Shown piece by piece: positions 58,631 to 64,000 of a DNA stretch of 64,000 nucleotides. The position numbers and the translations under genes are program-made. The notes beneath the pieces were generated by a model. That model was given only the letters and a program-made list of their open reading frames with translations, was not told the origin of the DNA and made no database searches. The stretch is from Chloroflexota bacterium (GTDB lineage: Bacteria > Chloroflexota > Anaerolineae > Aggregatilineales > J027), in NCBI GenBank assembly GCA_016234595.1, contig JACRBG010000002.1, forward strand, positions 124,001 through 188,000. The letters are read 5' to 3'. The first letter of the stretch is position 1. The number at the start of each line of letters is the position of its first letter.

Positions 58631-59608
58631 TTAGTTGACTGTCACTGTGATATTACGGGTTGCTGATCCACCCCGTCCATCGCTTAGGGTGACGGTAATC
58701 GTGGTGCTATTGGCTGCAATACCCTGAACCATAAACGAGGTTGCGTCTACGATGGTGACAGATGCCGTACCCGGATTAGCTGAAACAGCGGTAAATGTGA
58801 CGGGGTCGCCATCGGGATCAGAAAATTGGAGGAAAACGGGTTGGCTGTCGCCAGCGGCCATGCTCATAGGGGATGGTTCGATCGTAAAGGTTGGGTTGTT
58901 ATTGACCGCAGGTGGTGCAGTCACCGTCACATTGATTGAGGTAGTGGCTGATCCACCACGATTGTCTTGCAGCAGTACCGTGATAGTCGTTGTGCCCGCT
59001 GCTAGGGCTTGGACATTGAAGCTCGAAGGGCCAAAACTTGGGACGGATGCAATTGCCGGATTGGTTGGACTGGCTGTAAAGCTAACTGGATCACCGTCGG
59101 GGTCTTGGAAGCTGAATGCGACGACGGTAGTTGCTCCTACTTCCAATGTAATATCCACTGGCGGTGCTGTAAAAGCCGGATTTTGATTGATGGCTGGGGC
59201 AGAGGTATTGGTTGCAGTGGCAGTAGGACTGGCTGTTGCCGAAGCGGTTGGGAATGTCGTGAATGTCGGGGCCAATGTCAATGTGGCAACAAAACGTATG
59301 GGAGTGTTGGTGGGTGGCACAAATTGACCGGGGGTGGATTGCAACGGCCCAACGCCTTGTGACGGAAACAAGGTGATAGTGGCCGGGGCGACTGGAGGCA
59401 GGCTGGTGCGGGCTTGTTGGGTCTGAATGGCAGGCGCAGGCAAGGTTGTGGGGGGTTGGGATTCTGAGGTATTGTCATTTGGCGCAACACCCAACAAAAT
59501 CGCCCCTACACAATAGCAGGGCAAGGTTGCCAAGATTATGAACAGAAGGATGCTTTGACGAAAGCGTCGGGCCTGCTGTACATCATAAAAGCCGCTATCA
59601 AAACCCAT
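58631..59608 (-). CDS. Anchored protein with Pro/Thr stalk and two Ig/cadherin-like repeats
   Basis: The protein has 325 residues. One membrane helix (about 18-38) is followed by a Pro/Thr-rich stalk (about 45-140) and two tandem domains of about 90 residues. Each has N-x-x-P-x-F, then FSFQDPDGDPVSFTA or FLQFSDPDGDPVTFTA, and ends with DNRGGSATTSINVTV or DGRGGSATRNITVTV. The DPDGD pattern is typical of cadherin/Ig-like calcium-binding repeats. It should display the repeats outside the cell, perhaps for adhesion. It stands alone. Confidence 0.85.
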   Translation of the reverse strand: MGFDSGFYDVQQARRFRQSILLFIILATLPCYCVGAILLGVAPNDNTSESQPPTTLPAPAIQTQQARTSLPPVAPATITLFPSQGVGPLQSTPGQFVPPTNTPIRFVATLTLAPTFTTFPTASATASPTATATNTSAPAINQNPAFTAPPVDITLEVGATTVVAFSFQDPDGDPVSFTASPTNPAIASVPSFGPSSFNVQALAAGTTTITVLLQDNRGGSATTSINVTVTAPPAVNNNPTFTIEPSPMSMAAGDSQPVFLQFSDPDGDPVTFTAVSANPGTASVTIVDATSFMVQGIAANSTTITVTLSDGRGGSATRNITVTVN

Positions 59609-59690
59609 AGTACTCAGTTCTGCCTGTGTGCTCGCTGATCCTGCATACGCAGTATAGTCGAATTGGGGATATCAGTACAATCCTGAAGCC

Positions 59691-61016
59691 CTACGCAAAT
59701 TCTACATAGACGGGCACGCCAAGCCGATTGGCAATTTGCAAGGCGGCTTGATGAGCAGGTGTATCGTATTCAGCCAATTGCAATGGGCGCCGATTGGGAT
59801 TTTGCATGTGTTGCTTGACCATGTCCCACACATAACTGCGCCCTTCCACCCCTTCTAAATCAGCGATGAGGTGGAATGCTTGTCCATCGAAAACATGAAT
59901 CCACGTGTCGGCGCTAAATTTCATCGGGTCGGTTTTGTGGCGACGGCCTTGTGATTGCGGCGCTGTCTGGCTGATTAATACATATTCGATTTGCGAAAAA
60001 GGCACACGCCAATTGACGAATGGCAGTACCAAGCCTTTGTTATAGATTTCTTTTTTGAAGGTATCTACCACAATGGTATTGGCATTAAACATGCGCCACA
60101 GAGTCGTGAGCAAACTCCCCAGCATCAGCAGGCCGACCAATAATCCTACGAAGGGTAGCCACGCGGGTTCAACATCAGCTAGGCCACTGGTATTGGCCCC
60201 AATCCCTAGAATCAAGAACAGCACACATAGCGCCCCAAACAGCAAGACACGGCCTACATTGACCACCCACCAACTTTGTATCCGTTGCCAGCTTATGCCC
60301 ACGGGGGTTAGCGCAAATTTCCAATCCGCAAATTTGAGCGGTAATGGCACGATGGCAACCTCGGGATATTGTAATTCGAGCGGTTTATCTTTGACGGATG
60401 GTTCGGTTGGGAAGGTTTCAAGTTCGGCTGTCGCTGGGCGAGGAGTGACCTCGGTGGGTATTTCGTCATTGGGTGAATAGACTGCTGGAAATGAATGGGT
60501 TTGCATCGCCAATCGAGGGGCAGGTGTATGCTCGGTGTTCATTGAAATTTCAGGCTGGTCGCTATTGATAAAGGCGGCAACACGGGTTGGGGTGTTGGGG
60601 TCAACATATTGAAAAGGCCGATTGAGCAGACGTGCCAATGATTGACCCGCCACTTTAGCCCCATTCACGCGCCCGCCAAAGGTATCATCGGGCCATTCCG
60701 CCAATTCACACCACTGCATTTGGGCGGTGTCGTACTTGGTCATATTGGGGTCAAGCAGCAACATCCCCAGTCGCCATGCGCGGGTTTCGGGCGCCCAGCC
60801 CAACACAATCCGCATAATTTGGGCCGGCGATAGGCTAGCACTCGGCAGTTGCCGCGCTTGCACAAACACCGGATGAATGAGGATTCCTTCAGATTTCGCT
60901 TCGACCAGCGTTGTTGGCACTTCGAGTTCAGTGCTGACCAACTGCCATGTATCGGGTGTGAACTGAATATTGAGAAAATTGGAGGCCTGAACTATGTCTT
61001 TGGGGCTGTCAATCAT
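59691..61016 (-). CDS. Hypothetical protein with two central membrane helices
   Basis: The protein has 441 residues and belongs to no family that I recognise. The N-terminal part (about 1-165) is soluble, with QARQLPSASLSPAQIMRIVLGWAP and WCELAEWPDDTFGGRVNG. A Pro/Thr/Glu-rich linker follows, then two membrane helices (about 250-272 and 280-305). The C-terminal domain (about 312-441) reads ANTIVVDTFKKEIYNKGLVLPF and FSQIEYVLIS, similar in feel to PH-like membrane-associated domains. It is conserved-looking with good codon use. Function unknown. Confidence 0.7.
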   Translation of the reverse strand: MIDSPKDIVQASNFLNIQFTPDTWQLVSTELEVPTTLVEAKSEGILIHPVFVQARQLPSASLSPAQIMRIVLGWAPETRAWRLGMLLLDPNMTKYDTAQMQWCELAEWPDDTFGGRVNGAKVAGQSLARLLNRPFQYVDPNTPTRVAAFINSDQPEISMNTEHTPAPRLAMQTHSFPAVYSPNDEIPTEVTPRPATAELETFPTEPSVKDKPLELQYPEVAIVPLPLKFADWKFALTPVGISWQRIQSWWVVNVGRVLLFGALCVLFLILGIGANTSGLADVEPAWLPFVGLLVGLLMLGSLLTTLWRMFNANTIVVDTFKKEIYNKGLVLPFVNWRVPFSQIEYVLISQTAPQSQGRRHKTDPMKFSADTWIHVFDGQAFHLIADLEGVEGRSYVWDMVKQHMQNPNRRPLQLAEYDTPAHQAALQIANRLGVPVYVEFA

Positions 61017-61167
61017 TGTACCATACCAACCATGTCGAATTTGTAAACCTGTCTAGTGTAGCGTGACATGCAAGGGATAGCCAGTCATGCTTTTGTCGGG
61101 TAGCAGTTTTAAAGCAAGTTTAGGCAGGCGTCAAGGCAGGGGCTTAAAAGCGGTGTAAAGTCGTCGT

Positions 61168-61818
61168 TTACAATTCAATCAACCCTTGTTGGGCGGCAAT
61201 AGCGACAGCTTCAGTACGATTACCCGCGCCGAGTTTGCTGAGAATTGAACTGACATGAAATTTGACGGTGCGTTCGCTGATAAATAGCGCCGCGCCGATT
61301 TCTTTGTTTTGTTGGCCCTGTGCTATCAATTTCAATACTTCCAGTTCGCGCGGGGTCAAGGCATCTGGGGAGGAATCATCTGGGGTATCAGGATGGCTGA
61401 CGTGTCGTAGCAATTTGGAAGCGATAACCGGGGCTAATAATGATCCTCCCGCATGAACCACCCGAATCGCATTAAAAACATCTTCCCGTCGTGCCCCTTT
61501 GAGCAGATAGCCCTGTGCCCCGGCCTGTACCGCACTCAAAATACGCTCATCCGTATCAAAGGCGGTGAAAACGATGATGCGGCAATCGGGGTTCAGTTCA
61601 CGCAGTCGTACAATACATTCGACTCCATCCATTTCGGGCATTTCAAGATCAAGCAAGACCACATCCGCTTGGATATTTTGCTGTAAATGCAAGGCATCCC
61701 GACCGTTGGCGGCTTCACCAACCACCTCAAAATCGGGTTGGGTTCCCAGTACGGCAACCAATCCATCGCGTACCACAGGATGATCATCAGCGACAAGTAT
61801 ACGAATGGTATCTGCCAT
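61168..61818 (-). CDS. NarL/FixJ-type response regulator
   Basis: The protein has 216 residues. The receiver (about 5-120) has Asp11-Asp12 and phospho-acceptor Asp57 in VVLLDLEMPEMDG. The LuxR-type DNA-binding domain (about 150-212) reads LTPRELEVLKLIAQGQQNKEIG, then SERTVKFHVSSILSKL. It is the output of the adjacent kinase: the kinase stop and this ATG overlap by one base (TAATG), which ensures equal translation. Target genes are unknown. Confidence 0.96.
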   Translation of the reverse strand: MADTIRILVADDHPVVRDGLVAVLGTQPDFEVVGEAANGRDALHLQQNIQADVVLLDLEMPEMDGVECIVRLRELNPDCRIIVFTAFDTDERILSAVQAGAQGYLLKGARREDVFNAIRVVHAGGSLLAPVIASKLLRHVSHPDTPDDSSPDALTPRELEVLKLIAQGQQNKEIGAALFISERTVKFHVSSILSKLGAGNRTEAVAIAAQQGLIEL

Positions 61819-63020
61819 TATCGGCCTCCCAAGGGAATCGTGACTTCAACCCGTGTGCCACTGTTGGGCTGGCTTTGCAGATTTAATGAGCCCCCTAACA
61901 ATTTAACACGCTCATTCACCCCGACCAGCCCATAGCGACCTTCTTGGGGGAGATGCGATGGGTCAAAGCCGTAACCATCATCTTCAATCATTAAATAAAC
62001 ATTTTCAGGCGTCATACTCAGGCGGATGGTAACACTTTTGGCATGGGCATGACGACGAATGTTATTCAGCGATTCTTGCACCACCCGATATAATCCCGCT
62101 TCAATGCGTACTGGTAGAGAACGCTTGCCGCCTTCAATTTCAAGGTGGGTTTGTACTTCCGCTGTTTTCGACCAACTATCGAGCAATGCTGCAACTGCTT
62201 GGGCCAATGTTTTGCCTTCCAGTGGGGCAGCTCGTAAATCCAACACCGAGCGACGGGCATCTTCTAGGTTAGCACGGGTCAGGTTCATGGCCTGTTGAAT
62301 GGCTTTGCGAATGCGCTCAACATCGGCATTGGTTTCTAACAAAGCATCGGCTGTCTCAAGCTGAAGGGTAATCGCAGTCAGACCTTGCGCAAGGGTATCA
62401 TGAATTTCGCGGGCAAGCCGATTACGCTCTTCCACCGCGCCGATTTCGCTACTACGGGCAAACAACAGGGCACGTTCAATTGCCATGCTAAGTAAATCAC
62501 CCACTGTATAAAGCAGGCGTAAATCGTCCGCAGAAAGTTCGCGCCAATCACGACTGGCAACATTTAACACGCCCAATTTATTGCCTCGGGCATACAGCGG
62601 AATGCTGGCATGATAGCGCAGGCCGTCCGTACCATCCACCAGCCCTTTTAGGCGGGTGCAAGTGATGACATTGACGTTGGCTGCTCCCCCCATATCGCCT
62701 GCCAGATAGGTATCTAGGCAATAACAAGTGTTTTGCATTAGGCGGGGATGCTGAACCAGTACGGGGGGTAAATCCTGAGTGGCAGCGAGGTAGGTTTCCC
62801 CATCCTCATCCACCAAAAAAATCCAACCGGTGTGGAGATTGAGTAGGGTGGCGACATGACCAAGGGCGACACTCAGCGCACGCGGTAAATCCACCTCACG
62901 ATTAAGTGCCTCGGCAATGGTGTTTAAAATCGAGAGTTCGCGGTTGCGCCGTTGTAATTTCTCGGTATTGGAGACGAAACTGCTTTTACGCTCTGGGCTA
63001 TCGGCCATGGAAAAAACCAT
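61818..63020 (-). CDS. GAF-domain sensor histidine kinase of the NarX/DegS type
   Basis: The protein has about 400 residues; GTG 63023, ATG 63020 and ATG 63008 are all possible starts, none with a clear ribosome site. A GAF domain (about 40-190) is followed by HisKA_3 with ERNRLAREIHDTLAQGL (His207) and an ATPase domain with VQESLNNIRRHAHAK and IEDDGYGFDPSHLPQEGRYGL. There is no membrane helix. The GAF domain holds NTCYC and NVNVITCTRL, a three-Cys pattern that could hold a metal or Fe-S cluster or sense redox state. It is paired with the NarL-type regulator. Confidence 0.93.
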   Translation of the reverse strand: MVFSMADSPERKSSFVSNTEKLQRRNRELSILNTIAEALNREVDLPRALSVALGHVATLLNLHTGWIFLVDEDGETYLAATQDLPPVLVQHPRLMQNTCYCLDTYLAGDMGGAANVNVITCTRLKGLVDGTDGLRYHASIPLYARGNKLGVLNVASRDWRELSADDLRLLYTVGDLLSMAIERALLFARSSEIGAVEERNRLAREIHDTLAQGLTAITLQLETADALLETNADVERIRKAIQQAMNLTRANLEDARRSVLDLRAAPLEGKTLAQAVAALLDSWSKTAEVQTHLEIEGGKRSLPVRIEAGLYRVVQESLNNIRRHAHAKSVTIRLSMTPENVYLMIEDDGYGFDPSHLPQEGRYGLVGVNERVKLLGGSLNLQSQPNSGTRVEVTIPLGGR

Positions 63021-63153
63021 CACTCATTTCAATTCAGGCCAAATTGTAGGCAATTGTCAGGCTAGATGCCACTTTTCAAATCTAACGCAGATACGATATT
63101 GTGAAGGTAGAATGAAAGTAGACTGTCAATTCTACAAAAGGATTAATGCCCCC

Positions 63154-63582
63154 ATGACCATTCAGACGACTAAAGTTAGCGAATGGATGACCAAATTGGT
63201 AATCAGCGTTGAACCCGACACCCCCATCGGTGAGGCGCATCAAATCATGAAAGAAAAGAAAATCCGCCGTTTACCGGTGGTCAAACACGACAAAGTGGTC
63301 GGGATTATAACTATCGGTGACGTGCGGGAAGCCAGCCCATCAGATGCCACCTCATTAAGCATCTGGGAAATTAACTATCTGTGGGGTCGCTTGACGGTTG
63401 GGAAAATTATGTCTAAAAATGTACTCACCATTAGTCCAGACACCACGGTGATTGAGGCCGCCAAGATGATGCTAGAGAAGAAGATCAGCGGTTTACCTGT
63501 TGTGGATGCTTCTCACAAATTGGTTGGCATGATTACCGAGTCAGATGTGTTTAGGATGTTGGTCAAATCTGCCACTGCTTAA
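63154..63582 (+). CDS. CBS-domain pair protein
   Basis: The protein has 142 residues. Two CBS domains fill the protein: VSEWMTKLVISVEPDTPIGEAHQIM with KIRRLPVVKHDKVVGIITIGDV, and VGKIMSKNVLTISPDTTVIEAAKMM with KISGLPVVDASHKLVGMITESDV. Stand-alone CBS pairs bind adenine nucleotides and regulate other proteins. The ATG at 63154 starts just before the first domain; the longer open frame upstream overlaps the divergent kinase gene and is not coding-like. Confidence 0.92.
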   Translation: MTIQTTKVSEWMTKLVISVEPDTPIGEAHQIMKEKKIRRLPVVKHDKVVGIITIGDVREASPSDATSLSIWEINYLWGRLTVGKIMSKNVLTISPDTTVIEAAKMMLEKKISGLPVVDASHKLVGMITESDVFRMLVKSATA

Positions 63583-63594
63583 TCCCATGGGCTG

Positions 63595-63624
63595 ATAGGG
63601 GCAGTTTTTTTAGACTGTCCCTAT
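63595..63624 (+). terminator. Hairpin after the CBS-domain gene
   Basis: ATAGGGGCAGT pairs with ACTGTCCCTAT (11 bp, one G-T pair) around the loop TTTTTTTAG, 13 bases after the stop. The T-run is in the loop, not after the stem, so it is an unusual terminator if it is one. Confidence 0.5.
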
Positions 63625-63708
63625 TGCTCAAAATCCCCATACAGCTTAATAAACTCGCTTTCGTAGATGAGAAATTTATGAAGGGGAGTGTAATTTTGTT
63701 TTGAACCT

Positions 63709-63736
63709 TTGATTTGCAGGATGGGCATAGTATAAT
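63709..63736 (+). promoter_or_regulatory. Promoter of the acidic ORF at the window end
   Basis: TTGATT (63709-63714), 16 bases and a perfect TATAAT (63731-63736). The ATG at 63772 lies 35 bases downstream. Confidence 0.65.
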
Positions 63737-63771
63737 CACTCGATGCTTTTCCAGCCAATGGAGATAAGATT

Positions 63772-64000
63772 ATGGATTCCCGTCACGAGCCGGTGAATAA
63801 CGAAGCGGATGAACAGGCTTCATCACCGCAGCCAGAGACAGCCCTTACTTCGCAATCGAGCCTTGTAGAAGAGGAGGCACAGTCCAAACCTGTGAGTGAT
63901 CACCCTACCCCTAATGATGTTGAATTAGAAGTTCCTGCCGAACATGAAGAAACCTATGCTGAAGAAGTTGGCGCAGGCGATCATCATGATGTCGCAGAAG
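63772..64000 (+). CDS. N-terminus of a very acidic protein (cut by window end)
   Basis: The open frame starts with ATG eight bases after GGAG and runs 76 codons to the window edge without a stop. The visible part begins MDSRHEPVNNEADEQASSPQ and is low-complexity, rich in Glu, Asp, Pro, Ser and Ala, and probably disordered. Such acidic leads precede ribosomal protein S1, GrpE or other housekeeping proteins in related bacteria, but nothing here decides among them. It has its own good promoter. Confidence 0.7.
   Translation, partial: MDSRHEPVNNEADEQASSPQPETALTSQSSLVEEEAQSKPVSDHPTPNDVELEVPAEHEETYAEEVGAGDHHDVAE

Noticed and set aside
58752-59362. Plus-strand frames opposite the Ig-like repeat protein
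   Set aside because: They are shadows of repeated Thr/Val/Gly codons. The minus-strand product has a membrane helix, a stalk and two aligned domains.
62917-63153. Longer N-terminus for the CBS-domain protein
   Set aside because: The upstream open frame overlaps the divergent kinase gene, has no family match and is not needed for the complete two-domain protein.
1-64000. CRISPR arrays, insertion sequences, prophage or integron parts
   Set aside because: No spaced direct repeats of array type, no transposase, integrase or phage structural protein and no terminal repeats with target duplication were seen.

Overview
The window looks like a piece of chromosome from a member of the Chloroflexota, probably an Anaerolineae-like lineage. 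This is inferred from protein style, not from a marker tree. The signs are many long Thr/Pro-rich linkers of the TPTxT type between a membrane anchor and an outer domain, multi-GAF histidine kinases, a Ser/Thr kinase with laminin-G-like outer domains, and several GT39-type mannosyltransferase-like membrane proteins with beta-sandwich tails. I see no tRNA, rRNA, CRISPR array, insertion sequence or phage gene. Coding density is high. Only two gene-free stretches exceed 300 bases (12127-12448 and 17918-18241).

Layout. 1-9617 (+): the end of a GT39-type protein, a 1401-residue histidine kinase and a 1183-residue Ser/Thr kinase. 9806-11092 (+): a secreted SH3b protein. 11129-17917 (-): FKBP isomerase, pdxT, a membrane protein, an isocitrate/isopropylmalate dehydrogenase-family enzyme, a response regulator, small proteins, an AT-rich secreted protein and the primary sigma factor. 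18242-21432: a bactofilin-like membrane protein (+), then an AHSA1-type protein and its ArsR-type regulator (-), the latter with a consensus promoter and repeat operator. 21646-25615 (+): a zinc peptidase, a degenerate relative of it, and rlmN. 25653-34350 (-): a GAF histidine kinase, a TPR protein, a small unknown, a TolB-like propeller, a CHASE4 hybrid kinase and a YihY protein.

34413-39863 (-) is a polysaccharide cluster: rfbB, rfbA, a tyrosine-kinase-like ATPase with an abnormal P-loop, two Wzz-like proteins and a GT4 transferase. 39999-47223 holds a polyprenyl synthase, an MBL hydrolase, two paralogous anchored Cys-domain proteins, an L,D-transpeptidase, a DUF951 protein and an MGDG-synthase-like glycosyltransferase.

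47446-54427 (+) is the most interesting region. A DUF2089 regulator, a cytoplasmic DUF4097 repeat protein and two further small proteins all carry the same short SHOCT-like helical module, and they are interleaved with a GNAT enzyme and a GT39-type glycosyltransferase. I read this as a candidate envelope-stress module related in parts to LiaX/YvlB. 54501-58487 (-) has a histidine phosphatase and three tandem M42 aminopeptidases. 58631-63020 (-) has two anchored/unknown proteins and a NarL-type two-component pair. The window ends with a CBS-domain protein and the start of an acidic ORF (+).

Working together: the window is rich in envelope functions (polysaccharide synthesis, glycolipid and glycoprotein transferases, cell-wall transpeptidase, anchored proteins) and in sensors (four histidine kinases, two separate response regulators, one Ser/Thr kinase). 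Functions are from family recognition by eye. Start codons were chosen by ribosome-binding sites where visible.
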